Shown piece after piece: positions 20,271 through 29,327 of a stretch of 64,000 nucleotides of DNA (within the stretch, counting starts at the first letter, position 1; each line of letters starts with the position of its first letter). Source of the DNA: Paraburkholderia polaris (GTDB taxonomy: Bacteria; Pseudomonadota; Gammaproteobacteria; Burkholderiales; Burkholderiaceae); assembly GCF_012927345.1 (NCBI RefSeq), contig NZ_JABBGJ010000009.1:124001-188000 (forward strand), read 5' to 3'. Both the position numbers and the translations under genes were made by a program. Under the pieces are notes generated by a model. The model searched no databases. It saw only the letters and a list, made by a program, of their open reading frames with translations, and had not been told where the DNA came from.

Positions 20271-21253
20271 CAGATCACCTTCTTCGAGAACAGGTCGTGC
20301 ATGTTGAGTGCGCCGATCAGCTTGCCTGCTTCGTCGACGACCAGCATCTGATTGATGCGGTGGCGCTCCATCAGTTCCACGGCTTCGACAGCAAGTTGAT
20401 CCGGGCCAATGGTGCGCGGGCCGGCGGTCATCACGGAGGCGATCGGCAAATTGCGGAAATCGCCGTCGCGTTCGAGCACGCGGCGCAAATCGCCGTCGGT
20501 GAAGATACCGGTCACGCGATCGTTTTGGTCGACGATCGCTGTCATGCCCATGCGCTTGGCGGTCAACTGGAACAGCGCGTCGCGCACGGTCGCGTCGGGC
20601 GTCACCTTCGGTACCTGGTCGCCGGTGCGCATTACGTCGCGGACATAAGTGAGCAGACGCCGGCCGAGCGCGCCGCCCGGATGCGAGCGGGCGAAATCGT
20701 CCCGGCCAAAGCCGCGCGCGTCGAGCACCGCGACCGCGAGCGCATCGCCGAGCGCGAGCGCGGCGGTGGTGCTGGCGGTCGGCGCAAGATTCATCGGACA
20801 GGCTTCTTTTGACACGCCAGAATTCAGATGTACGTCGGCCAGTTGTGCGAGACTCGACGACGGGCGGCCCGTCATCGCAATCAGCTTCGCGCCGATCCGC
20901 TTAATGAGCGGCAAGATCGCCACGAGTTCTTCAGTTTCACCGGAATTGGACAGCGCGAGGAACACGTCGTCTGCCGTGACCATGCCGAGGTCGCCATGAC
21001 TGGCTTCCGCTGGGTGAACGAAGAAGGCCGGTGTGCCGGTGCTGGCGAGCGTGGCCGCGAGCTTGCGGGCCACGTGGCCGGATTTGCCGATGCCGGAAAC
21101 GACGACGCGTCCGCGGCAACCCAGGATGAAGTCGACCGCCCCGACGAAACCATCGTCGAGTTGATCGCGAAGCGCGCGCACGGCGTCCGCTTCGATGTCG
21201 AGCACGTCACGAGCGAGCGCGAGTGCCCGGTCGCCATTGATTTTCGCTATCAT
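20270..21253 (-). CDS. kdsD: Arabinose-5-phosphate isomerase KdsD/KpsF
   Basis: The 327-residue product has an N-terminal SIS domain (SGIGKSGHVARKLAATLAST, then EASHGDLGM) and two C-terminal CBS domains (ending MHDLFSKKVI). It interconverts ribulose-5-phosphate and arabinose-5-phosphate, the first committed step to Kdo. I chose the start at 21253 (MIAKINGDRALALARDVL); upstream codons to 21340 are not family-like. It is the first gene of the Kdo/Lpt operon and divergent from the antiporter gene. Confidence 0.94.
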   Translation of the reverse strand: MIAKINGDRALALARDVLDIEADAVRALRDQLDDGFVGAVDFILGCRGRVVVSGIGKSGHVARKLAATLASTGTPAFFVHPAEASHGDLGMVTADDVFLALSNSGETEELVAILPLIKRIGAKLIAMTGRPSSSLAQLADVHLNSGVSKEACPMNLAPTASTTAALALGDALAVAVLDARGFGRDDFARSHPGGALGRRLLTYVRDVMRTGDQVPKVTPDATVRDALFQLTAKRMGMTAIVDQNDRVTGIFTDGDLRRVLERDGDFRNLPIASVMTAGPRTIGPDQLAVEAVELMERHRINQMLVVDEAGKLIGALNMHDLFSKKVI

Positions 21254-21413
21254 TCGCGGAGTATAGCAAAGGCGCTTGTTCGCCGCGCCGGGCCTGCCGT
21301 GCCAAGCCGCTGCCTTTATTGCTGTTTTTAACGGCCCCACAACCTTGTCGCGCGGTGCTAGCGTGCGCGGTTCCGCTGACGAACGAGGACGCTTTACCGA
21401 TGCGTTTTTGCCA

Positions 21414-23417
21414 ATGATTTCCCCCCTCGAAATGACGCTGTTCCTGCTGCTGGCATCAGTAGCAGGAGTGGTGCTCTTTCGCTTTTTGAATCTTCCACCG
21501 ATGCTCGGCTATCTGACGGTCGGCATCGTCGTCGGGCCGCACGCGTTCGGTCTGATTCCGGATTCGGCGGGGGCGCAGAACCTGGCAGAATTCGGCGTCG
21601 TGTTCCTGATGTTTTCCATCGGGTTGGAGTTTTCGCTTTCCAAACTACGCTCCATGCGCCGGCTCGTGTTCGGCCTCGGCCTATTGCAGGTGATCGGCAC
21701 CATCGCCGTGGCGGTCTCGCTCGGTTTCGTGCTGGAGCGGTGGGTGCACATCACATGGCAGGCAAGCGTGGCGCTGGGCGGCGCGCTGGCGATGTCGTCG
21801 ACGGCGATCGTCAGCAAGATGCTGGCAGAGCGGCTCGAGATCGAAACGGAGCACGGCCGCAATATCTTCGGCGTGCTGCTGTTCCAGGATCTGGCGGTGG
21901 TGCCGCTGTTGATCGTCATTGCGGCACTGGGTGGCAGTTCGCAAGATCTCGTCAGTTCGCTCGGGGTAGCGGCCATCAAGATCGTCGTGGCGTTGGCCCT
22001 ATTGTTAATAGTGGGTCAGCGCTTCATGACGCGCTGGTTCAACGTGGTGGCGCGGCGCCGGTCGCAGGAACTGTTCATTCTGAATCTGCTGCTGGTGACG
22101 CTCGGCGCGGCGTTCATCACGGACAAGTTCGGTCTATCGCTCGCGCTCGGCGCGTTCATCGCCGGCATGTTGATCGCCGAAACACCTTATCGGCATCAGG
22201 TGGAAGAGGACATCAAGCCGTTTCGCGACGTGCTGCTGGGCCTCTTCTTCGTCACGACCGGCATGCTGCTGAATCCGCGCGTGATCTGGGAGCACCCGTT
22301 CATCGTGCTCGGCTTCCTGGTCGGCCCAATCCTGCTGAAGGCGGTGATGGTGACCGGGCTCTCGCGCCTATTCGGTGCGTCGCCGGGTGTCGCGATGCGC
22401 ACCGGTATCGGCCTCGCGCAAGCCGGCGAGTTCGGCTTCGTGCTGCTGAACCTGATTCTCGACAAACATCTCGTCGACGCCACCCTGTTGCAGGCGATTC
22501 TCGCGGCGATGCTGCTGTCGATGCTGGCCGCGCCTTTCCTGATCCAGAACGCGGACCGTATCGTGCTGCGGCTGTCGTCGACTGAGTGGATGATGCAGTC
22601 CTTGCAGATGACGCGCATCGCGACGCAGAGCCTGAAGCAAAGCGGTCACGTGATCATTTGCGGTTACGGCCGGGCCGGGCAGAATCTGGCGCGCATGCTG
22701 GAGCATGAAGGGCTCTCTTATGTTGCGTTGGACCTGGACCCCGATCGCGTGCAGGCCGCGGCGGCGGCGGGTGAGTCCGTGGTGTTCGGCGATGCGGGGC
22801 GGCGCGAATCGCTGCTTGCCGCCGGTATCCATCGTGCCGCAGCGATCGCGATTACCTACGCGAACACGCCGTCGGCATTACGCGTGTTACACAATATCCA
22901 CGAACTGGAACCCACACTGCCGGTGATCGTTCGTACTGTCGACGACGCCGATCTGGAAAAGCTGCTGGCCGCCGGCGCGACCGAGGTGATTCCTGAAATC
23001 GTCGAAGGCAGCCTGATGCTGGCTTCGCATACGCTGGTGTTGATGGGCGTGCCGATGCGGCGCGTGGTGCGGCGGGTCGAGGAAATGCGCGACGAGCGTT
23101 ACGCGCTGTTGCGCGGCTATTTTCACGGCGCGGACGACATGGAAGACGACGACGGCCACGAACAGGTGCGGCTACAATCGGTGCCGGTCGACGAAAACTC
23201 GGACGCGGTGGGCCGAACGCTGGCGGAATTGGGCCTGTTCGAACTGGGCGTCGAGGTGACGGCCATTCGACGGCACGGCATTCGCGGCGTCGAGCCGGAC
23301 CCGTCCACCAAGCTGCGCGCGAGCGACATCGTGGTGTTGCGGGGGCTGCCCGAACAGTTGGCCGAAGCCGAAGAGCTGCTCTCGAAGCACCGCCGCGCGG
23401 GCGCCGCTGCGGCCTAG
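21414..23417 (+). CDS. Monovalent cation:proton antiporter-2 family protein (KefB/YbaL type)
   Basis: The 667-residue product has about 12 transmembrane helices in a Na+/H+-exchanger fold (starting MISPLEMTLFLLLASVAGVV). A cytosolic RCK/TrkA-N domain (VIICGYGRAGQNLARML, near residue 405) and a C-terminal TrkA-C domain follow. It probably exchanges K+ or Na+ for protons under nucleotide or thiol control. I chose 21414 as the start because the first membrane helix follows at once; the 46 upstream in-frame codons overlap the kdsD promoter region. An in-frame Ala/Pro/Lys repeat lies past the stop (see findings). Confidence 0.9.
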   Translation: MISPLEMTLFLLLASVAGVVLFRFLNLPPMLGYLTVGIVVGPHAFGLIPDSAGAQNLAEFGVVFLMFSIGLEFSLSKLRSMRRLVFGLGLLQVIGTIAVAVSLGFVLERWVHITWQASVALGGALAMSSTAIVSKMLAERLEIETEHGRNIFGVLLFQDLAVVPLLIVIAALGGSSQDLVSSLGVAAIKIVVALALLLIVGQRFMTRWFNVVARRRSQELFILNLLLVTLGAAFITDKFGLSLALGAFIAGMLIAETPYRHQVEEDIKPFRDVLLGLFFVTTGMLLNPRVIWEHPFIVLGFLVGPILLKAVMVTGLSRLFGASPGVAMRTGIGLAQAGEFGFVLLNLILDKHLVDATLLQAILAAMLLSMLAAPFLIQNADRIVLRLSSTEWMMQSLQMTRIATQSLKQSGHVIICGYGRAGQNLARMLEHEGLSYVALDLDPDRVQAAAAAGESVVFGDAGRRESLLAAGIHRAAAIAITYANTPSALRVLHNIHELEPTLPVIVRTVDDADLEKLLAAGATEVIPEIVEGSLMLASHTLVLMGVPMRRVVRRVEEMRDERYALLRGYFHGADDMEDDDGHEQVRLQSVPVDENSDAVGRTLAELGLFELGVEVTAIRRHGIRGVEPDPSTKLRASDIVVLRGLPEQLAEAEELLSKHRRAGAAAA

Positions 23418-23480
23418 CAGCGGGTACGGTCGGCGTGGCGTTGCTGCTGGTGTGGTTTTGCCAGGCCGGCGTTGCCCGCC

Positions 23481-23543
23481 GCGCCTAAGCCGGTCGCACC
23501 CAAGCCGGCTGCGCCCAAGCCGGCCGCACCTAGCCGGCCGCAC
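23481..23543. repeat. Degenerate 15-bp tandem repeat between the antiporter gene and apt
   Basis: About four copies of gcRccYaagccggYY (15, 15, 15 and 14 bp) lie downstream of the antiporter stop. In the antiporter frame they read APKPVAPKPAAPKPAAP before a TAG at about 23549. The units differ by one or two bases each. Confidence 0.8.
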
Positions 23544-23590
23544 CAGATTTAGCATTTCATCGGACCTGTCGAGGTCCATCCGGAGACATC

Positions 23591-24157
23591 ATGTCCAACG
23601 CGCTCGCGAGCGCGCCGCTCGATGCGGCCGACTACATTAAAAGCCACATCCGCACGGTGCCCGACTGGCCGCAGCCGGGCGTGCAGTTTCGCGACATCAC
23701 GCCGCTCCTGCAGGAGCCGAAGTCGCTGCGCGTGCTGATCGATCTGTTCGTCCAGCGCTATATCGGTGCGAAGCTCGACTACGTCGCCGGGCTGGATGCG
23801 CGTGGCTTCATCATCGGGCCGATTCTGGCTTACGAGCTGAACCTCGGCTTCATTCCGATCCGCAAGCAGGGCAAGCTGCCATACAAGCGGGTCGCACAAT
23901 CGTACGAGCTCGAATACGGCACCGCGACCGTCGAGATTCACGAGGACGCCTGCGAGCCGGGCGACCGCGTCGTGCTCATCGACGATCTGATCGCCACCGG
24001 CGGCACGATGATGGCCGGCAAGATTCTGCTCGAGCGGCTCGGCGCAGTAGTGGTCGAAGGCGCGGCGATTATCGATCTGCCTGAACTCGGTGGCTCGGCC
24101 TTGCTGCGCAAAGCGGGCCTGCCGCTCTATACGGTGACTGAATTCGGCGACCATTGA
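23591..24157 (+). CDS. apt: Adenine phosphoribosyltransferase
   Basis: This 188-residue type I phosphoribosyltransferase has the PRPP-binding motif [14 protein letters not shown] (about residues 127-140). The N-terminal [18 protein letters not shown] and [15 protein letters not shown] segments are typical of Apt. It salvages adenine to AMP. Two other purine- or folate-related genes follow in the same direction (Nudix, purU), but the gaps suggest separate units. Confidence 0.95.
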   Translation: MSNALASAPLDAADYIKSHIRTVPDWPQPGVQFRDITPLLQEPKSLRVLIDLFVQRYIGAKLDYVAGLDARGFIIGPILAYELNLGFIPIRKQGKLPYKRVAQSYELEYGTATVEIHEDACEPGDRVVLIDDLIATGGTMMAGKILLERLGAVVVEGAAIIDLPELGGSALLRKAGLPLYTVTEFGDH

Positions 24158-24202
24158 TCGCTGGATACGAACTTCTTCCTGCACACAACAAAGGTAAGAA
24201 CG

Positions 24203-24817
24203 ATGCCCAACTTCCTGTTGTTTCTCGCGACCTCGATCGCCATCACGTTGGCGCCTGGCCCTGACAATCTGCAAGTGCTCGCGCGCGGTATTTCGCAGGG
24301 CCGTGCGGCGGGCCTCGTCGCTGCGCTCGGCTTTGCGGCAGGCATCACATTCCACACCACCTTGGCCGCGCTTGGCGTGGCCGCGTTGCTGCGCTCGTCG
24401 CCGGTTGCGTTTGAAGTGATCAAGCTGGCCGGTGCCGCGTATCTGGTCTGGATCGGCATCAAGGCGCTGCGCAGCCAGGGTCTCGCCACCGCGCACGAGC
24501 GCGCGCCGCAACCGTTGAAGGCGGTGTTCCGCCAGAGCGTGCTTGGCAATCTGCTGAATCCGAAGGTGACGCTGTTCTTCGTCGTGTTCCTGCCGCAATT
24601 CGTGCAGCCGCACGGCACGCAAAGCGTCACGGTGCAGATGCTCGAACTCGGCGTGTTGTTCATGTTGCAGACCGTGGTGGTGTTTTCGCTGTTCGGCGTG
24701 TGCGCGGGGATGATCGGCGGCTGGTTGAAGCGCCGGCCGCGTGTGGGCGTGTGGCTCGACCGGCTCGCCGGCGCGACCTTCATCGCGATTGGGATTCGCG
24801 TCGCGTTGCGTGATTGA
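24203..24817 (+). CDS. LysE/RhtB-family amino-acid exporter
   Basis: This 204-residue membrane protein has five to six hydrophobic helices. The signature GPDNLQVLARGISQGRAAG is near residue 19, and LGNLLNPKVTLFFVVFLPQF near 115. LysE/RhtB proteins export amino acids or small metabolites; the substrate cannot be read from sequence. It starts 45 bp after apt. Confidence 0.88.
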   Translation: MPNFLLFLATSIAITLAPGPDNLQVLARGISQGRAAGLVAALGFAAGITFHTTLAALGVAALLRSSPVAFEVIKLAGAAYLVWIGIKALRSQGLATAHERAPQPLKAVFRQSVLGNLLNPKVTLFFVVFLPQFVQPHGTQSVTVQMLELGVLFMLQTVVVFSLFGVCAGMIGGWLKRRPRVGVWLDRLAGATFIAIGIRVALRD

Positions 24818-24889
24818 CAGAGAGACCGCTTAAGCGACTGAGCGACCGCCGACAGCCGGACGCGCCAGAAGAACAGTTTGGAGCTTTGA

Positions 24890-25753
24890 ATGACTTTGCC
24901 TTGCATCACCGCCGCGCGCCGCTTCGACGTGCAAGCACATCTGCCGTTCTGGATCGACCCCGAACAGGTTGGCTGGATTCGCTTGACCGATGTGCCCTTG
25001 CTTGCGCGCTGGCCCGATGTGTTTGAAATCGACGACGCGCGCGTGACGCTCGCGTCCGTGTTCAATACCGTCGATCTGCGCAGTGCGGCGCTTGGTTCCG
25101 TGATCGGTGCGCTTGCCGCCGAGGGCCGTATTCCCGGCTGGCGCGACGAGACGTACGCGATCCGCAACGCGTTCGATGCGCCGCCGCTCGCGTACATCGA
25201 ACGCGCGGCGTCGCGTTTCTTCGGCACGCTGACCTACGCGGTGCATCTGAACGGCGTCGTAGAATACGCGGATGGCGCTCCGCGGATGGCCGCCCCGCAG
25301 CTATGGATCGCGCGCCGCAGCGACACCAAGGCGACCGATCCGGGCATGCTCGACAATGTCGTGGCAGGCGGGATCGGCTGGGGCTTCGGCATCGAGGCGA
25401 CGATCATCAAGGAGTGCTGGGAAGAAGCCGGCATTCCCGAGGAGATCGCCGCGCGCGCTACGGCCGGCCGCACCGCGCATGTGCTGCAATCGTTGCCGGA
25501 AGGCACGCAGGCCGAACAGATTTTTATCTACGACCTCGCGCTGCCGGCCGATTTCGCGCCGCGCAACCAGGACGGGGAAGTGGGCGAACACCGGCTCGCG
25601 CGCATCGACGAGGTGGCGCGCTGGATCGAAGAAGGCGCGATGACTGTGGATGCGAGTCTCGCCACGTTGGATTGCCTGCTGCGCCGCCGCTGGATCGACG
25701 AAGACGCGTGTCCGGGCATCGAGACATTGTTCGCGCCGCCGGCGCTTGCATAA
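24890..25753 (+). CDS. DUF4743-domain Nudix hydrolase
   Basis: This 287-residue protein has an N-terminal DUF4743 region and a C-terminal Nudix domain. The Nudix box reads GGIGWGFGIEATIIKECWEEAG at about residues 161-182, with Lys for the usual Arg of REUxEE. Relatives resemble thiamine diphosphate-type or plant-like Nudix enzymes; substrate unknown. It is encoded between the LysE gene and purU on the same strand. Confidence 0.84.
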   Translation: MTLPCITAARRFDVQAHLPFWIDPEQVGWIRLTDVPLLARWPDVFEIDDARVTLASVFNTVDLRSAALGSVIGALAAEGRIPGWRDETYAIRNAFDAPPLAYIERAASRFFGTLTYAVHLNGVVEYADGAPRMAAPQLWIARRSDTKATDPGMLDNVVAGGIGWGFGIEATIIKECWEEAGIPEEIAARATAGRTAHVLQSLPEGTQAEQIFIYDLALPADFAPRNQDGEVGEHRLARIDEVARWIEEGAMTVDASLATLDCLLRRRWIDEDACPGIETLFAPPALA

Positions 25754-25864
25754 GCGCTGGTCAGGCGCCCACGCGACGAATAGCCCGAGTCATGCCGTAG
25801 CACGCTGCATCGAGCAAGCCACACCGAACAAACCACGCATTGAAGAAAGGGAGTCACCCAGGTC

Positions 25865-26734
25865 ATGTCGACCGATCACAGCTTTATTCTCAAACTGTCG
25901 TGCGCCGACCGGCCCGGCATCGTCCACGCGGTTTCGGGCTTTCTGTTCGAGCGTGGCAGCAATATTCTCGACTCCGCACAGTTCGGCGATAGCCGCACCG
26001 GCGAGTTCTTCATGCGCGTGCATTTCCAGCAGGTGGGGGGCGATCCGGGCCTGGAGGCGTTGCGCACGTCGTTCGCGACGCTTGCTGAGCAGTTCGGCAT
26101 GCGCTGGGAATTGCACGATGCTTCGGTGAAGCCGCGCGTCGTCATCATGGTGTCGAAGATCGGCCATTGCCTGAACGACTTGCTGTTCCGCTATCGCACG
26201 GGTCAACTGGGTATCGAGATTCCGGCAATCATCTCGAACCACAAGGAGTTTTATCAGCTCGCGGCCAGCTACGACATTCCGTTCCATCACTTCCCGCTGT
26301 TGGGCGGCACGCCGGACGCGAAGGCTGCGCAGGAAGCGCGCGTGCTCGAAGTGATCGACGAGCATCAAGCCGATCTGGTGGTGCTCGCGCGCTACATGCA
26401 GATTCTGTCACCCCAGTTGTGCGAATCCCTCGCCGGCCGCGCGATCAATATTCACCATTCGTTCCTGCCGAGCTTCAAGGGCGCGAAGCCGTATTACCAG
26501 GCGTTCGACCGCGGCGTGAAGCTGATCGGCGCAACCGCGCACTACGTGACGACGGATCTCGACGAAGGTCCGATCATCGAGCAGGAAGTGGAGCGGGTCG
26601 ATCACAGCATGACGCCGGAGCAACTGACGGCGATCGGCCGTGACGTGGAATGCGTGACGCTCGCGCGTGCGGTGAAGTGGCACGTCGAGCATCGCGTCGT
26701 GTTGAACGGCAGCAAGACGGTGGTGTTTCGTTAA
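25865..26734 (+). CDS. purU: Formyltetrahydrofolate deformylase PurU
   Basis: This 289-residue protein has an N-terminal ACT domain (LKLSCADRPGIVHAVSGFLFERG) and a C-terminal formyltransferase fold (NIHHSFLPSFKGAKPYYQAF, then GATAHYVTTDLDEGPIIEQ). It hydrolyses 10-formyl-THF to THF and formate, feeding PurT and balancing one-carbon pools. A ggaggt-like purine run precedes the ATG (aagaaagggagtcaccc). It is convergent with the PepSY gene, with only 7 bp between the stops. Confidence 0.95.
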   Translation: MSTDHSFILKLSCADRPGIVHAVSGFLFERGSNILDSAQFGDSRTGEFFMRVHFQQVGGDPGLEALRTSFATLAEQFGMRWELHDASVKPRVVIMVSKIGHCLNDLLFRYRTGQLGIEIPAIISNHKEFYQLAASYDIPFHHFPLLGGTPDAKAAQEARVLEVIDEHQADLVVLARYMQILSPQLCESLAGRAINIHHSFLPSFKGAKPYYQAFDRGVKLIGATAHYVTTDLDEGPIIEQEVERVDHSMTPEQLTAIGRDVECVTLARAVKWHVEHRVVLNGSKTVVFR

Positions 26735-26741
26735 AAGCGGA

Positions 26742-27977
26742 TCAGGACCGCACCGCGGTCCTGCCTGCATCCCTCGCGTCCTGTGCGAGCCGTGCGTTTT
26801 GCGCCGAACGGCGGCGCGCATTCAGTTTCTTCAGCCAGATCAGCAGCCCCGTTGCGCTCAGCACGGCGACTGCAATCCCCACCGCGCTAATCAGAATCCG
26901 CCCGCCGAGACCGAGGATGCGTCCCGAGTGCAGCGGGAATTGCACCTGCATGAAGATGTCGCCCGCCGTGCCCTTGCCGGGAATCTGCGCGCCGAGTTGC
27001 TTGCCGGTGGCCGCGTCCCAATACATCCACGGATTGCCAAGGCCGATATCGCCGTGATCGTTGCCGGTTGCGTAGAAGCCGACGCCGTAGGCGTGCAGGT
27101 ATTCCGCGTAGTAAAGACCGCCCGGCGGCGCCTTCAGGTTCTGCGCCTTACCGGCTTGCTCTGCTAGCTGCACGACGCGCTCGCGGCTCAGCACCGGGTC
27201 GCCCGGCTGCGGCGCGCGCAGGATTTCGGGGTTATTGACCGGATTCGGCGTGAGCGTCGAGAACAGCGACACGATTGGGCGAACGACCGGCGCTGAGAGA
27301 TTCATCGACACCGACGTCAGCGCGACGATCGCCAGCAGGCCCCAGATCCACACGCCGCCCGAGCGGTGCAGATCGAAGGTGAGCGCATAGCCCCCGCGCC
27401 CGAGGCGAAACGCGAACGACTTGCGCCATGCCTTGAAGCTCGGAAACGACAGCCATAGCGCGATCACGCTATCGAACAGCCACACGATCCCGACAATGCC
27501 CATCAGCCACGTGCCGATATCGACCCCGCCGGTGAACGGCAATTGCAGCGTGTAGTGCAACTTGTAGATGAACGGAATCAGATTGAGCCGTGCGAGCGAA
27601 ACGGCGCCCCATTCGCGCCGCCCCTGAATGTCGCCGGTGGCGGGATCGACGGCGATCTGATTGAAGTCGAGCGGGTAGGGCTGCTTCGTCGCGGGATCGG
27701 TGCGCGGCAGCACCATCATCTGCAGTGTGTGGCCGGGTTCAGCGTCGAGTGGCAGATACGTCACCTGCAGGCGCGGATCAGCCGCTTCGACGCGACGTGC
27801 CAACTCGAGCCCCGACAGCGCCGGGCCGACCGTGCGCGCATTGAAGAACGACGGATTCAGCGCCGCATCGAGTTCGTGGTCCCACGCGATAATCGCGCCG
27901 GTCAGGCCGGCGACGAACAAAAACAGTGCGATGGCGACACCGAACCAGCGATGCAGGCGAACGAGCTGCCGCCTCAT
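26742..27977 (-). CDS. PepSY-associated transmembrane protein
   Basis: This 411-residue membrane protein has the PepSY-TM (DUF2271/PiuB-like) layout. The N-terminal helix LHRWFGVAIALFLFVAGLTGAI is followed by a periplasmic PepSY region (HTLQMMVLPR), then helices including a conserved FDLHRSGGVWIWGLLAIVAL. C-terminal helices and a basic tail follow. Such proteins sit in siderophore or flavin-reductase iron-uptake loci, and some are iron-siderophore reductases. A good Fur-like box lies about 60 bp upstream (28036-28056), consistent with iron control. Confidence 0.85.
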   Translation of the reverse strand: MRRQLVRLHRWFGVAIALFLFVAGLTGAIIAWDHELDAALNPSFFNARTVGPALSGLELARRVEAADPRLQVTYLPLDAEPGHTLQMMVLPRTDPATKQPYPLDFNQIAVDPATGDIQGRREWGAVSLARLNLIPFIYKLHYTLQLPFTGGVDIGTWLMGIVGIVWLFDSVIALWLSFPSFKAWRKSFAFRLGRGGYALTFDLHRSGGVWIWGLLAIVALTSVSMNLSAPVVRPIVSLFSTLTPNPVNNPEILRAPQPGDPVLSRERVVQLAEQAGKAQNLKAPPGGLYYAEYLHAYGVGFYATGNDHGDIGLGNPWMYWDAATGKQLGAQIPGKGTAGDIFMQVQFPLHSGRILGLGGRILISAVGIAVAVLSATGLLIWLKKLNARRRSAQNARLAQDARDAGRTAVRS

Positions 27978-28035
27978 GGGCGAGTCGGCGAAATGAAAAA
28001 TGAGGGGAAACAGCGAGTCACGGCGTTGCGTCGTA

Positions 28036-28056
28036 AATGGGAATTATTCGCATCTT
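28036..28056 (-). promoter_or_regulatory. Candidate Fur box upstream of the PepSY gene
   Basis: aatgggaattattcgcatctt matches a Burkholderia-type Fur box (AATGATAATCATTCTCATTT-like) at about 16 of 21 positions by eye. It overlaps a perfect palindrome attcgca-tctta-tgcgaat (28046-28064). It is 59 bp upstream of the gene start. Confidence 0.5.
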
Positions 28057-28136
28057 ATGCGAATCGGGCGGCCTGCTGCAAGTTTTCAGTAAGCGTCGGA
28101 CGCGGCGCGGATCTGGCCTCCCGAAGACGGCTGATA

Positions 28137-28166
28137 CAAAAAAAGCGGCACCGAAGTGCCGCTTTT
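28137..28166 (-). terminator. Rho-independent terminator after the AI-2E-type permease gene
   Basis: A perfect stem aaaagcggcac / gtgccgctttt with a CGAA tetraloop is followed on the minus strand by a T-run (complement of aaaaaaa at 28138-28144). It ends the gene that stops at 28208. Confidence 0.85.
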
Positions 28167-28207
28167 CGCCCGCGTCCGCCAAGCCCGCATCGCAGTCTGG
28201 TTGACGC

Positions 28208-29293
28208 TCACACCAGCCGCAGATAAATCAATTCCCGCTTGATGTACGCATAGAAGATCGGCGCCGCGACCACGCCGGGGATGCCGAACGCGGCTTCCAT
28301 CACGAGCATCGCGATCAGCAATTCCCAAGCGCGTGCCTCGATCTGACCACCGACGATTCGCGCGTTCAGGAAGTATTCCAGCTTGTGAATCAGGATCAGG
28401 AATACCAGAGACATGACCGCCGCCGGAAAGCTCACGGAGAGCGCCACCGCGACGATGATCGTGTTCGAGATCAGATTGCCGATCACCGGCAGCAAGCCGA
28501 CGATAAACGTCACCAGCACCAGCGTTTTGGAGAGCGGCAGCGTGTCGTGAAAGACCGGCAGGATCACCAGCAGGAAGATGCCGGTGAAGACCGCATTGAT
28601 GGCGGAAATCTTGACCTGAGCGAATACGATGCGGCGGAAGGCGTCGGCGAAACGGGTCACGCGCGTGACGAACGCCGTGGACAAAGGCAGCCGCTGCATA
28701 TGCTTCTGCGCCCCGACCGCGATGATCGCGCCGATGATCATGCCGATCAGGATGTGCGTGAACGCGCGTGCCGCCGTCTTGCCGCTTTGCTGCAGCATGT
28801 TGGCGTGCGTTTGCATCAACTCAGTCGCCTTGGTCTTCATCTGGGCGGTGTCGACCGGCAGATAGTTGGCGACGAATTGCGGAATCCGGCCGCGCGCCTG
28901 GTCGATCAACTGCATCGCCTGGTCGAGCAGATTCTGCACGCTCGGCACGTCGTTTTCGAAATGCTCGATGATGCCGAGCGTCAGACCGGTCAATGCGCCG
29001 ACTATCACCACCGAGAGGATCACCACCGCGAGCCAGCGCGCGCGCTGACTCGACATATGCCGTTCGATGCGCGGCGCGATGGTGTGGACCAGTTGGAACA
29101 CGAGCAGCCCGGCCAGCAAGGCGCCGAGCAGCCTCAGTTCGATGATCGCCCACATCCCGAACAGCATCAGCACGTAACTGCCGATTTCGACCGCCGACAG
29201 CTTCGGCAGGCTCATGTCGCTAGTCAGCCTGACCGGGCGTGGGCGTAGGTCCTGCACTTGCCCGTCGTCGCGCGCCTGATTCCGCTTGGCCAT
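28208..29293 (-). CDS. AI-2E-family (PerM/YdiK-type) permease
   Basis: This 361-residue membrane protein has about 7-8 helices. The N-terminal helices IGSYVLMLFGMWAIIELRLLG and a long periplasmic amphipathic segment follow the start. Conserved GLLPVIGNLISNTIIVAVAL and GIPGVVAAPIFYAYIK segments mark the UPF0118/AI-2E family. Members have been linked to autoinducer-2 export or cation/proton exchange; the substrate is not clear here. It is downstream of uvrA on the same strand, 34 bp away. Confidence 0.88.
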   Translation of the reverse strand: MAKRNQARDDGQVQDLRPRPVRLTSDMSLPKLSAVEIGSYVLMLFGMWAIIELRLLGALLAGLLVFQLVHTIAPRIERHMSSQRARWLAVVILSVVIVGALTGLTLGIIEHFENDVPSVQNLLDQAMQLIDQARGRIPQFVANYLPVDTAQMKTKATELMQTHANMLQQSGKTAARAFTHILIGMIIGAIIAVGAQKHMQRLPLSTAFVTRVTRFADAFRRIVFAQVKISAINAVFTGIFLLVILPVFHDTLPLSKTLVLVTFIVGLLPVIGNLISNTIIVAVALSVSFPAAVMSLVFLILIHKLEYFLNARIVGGQIEARAWELLIAMLVMEAAFGIPGVVAAPIFYAYIKRELIYLRLV

Positions 29294-29327
29294 GGCTTAT
29301 TCCGTCTCCAACCCGTGTTGTGCAGCG

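Noticed and set aside
26743..26763. Stem-loop caggaccgc-acc-gcggtcctg between convergent purU and PepSY genes
   Set aside because: A perfect 9-bp stem but no T-run on either side and partly inside the PepSY 3' end, so I did not call a terminator.
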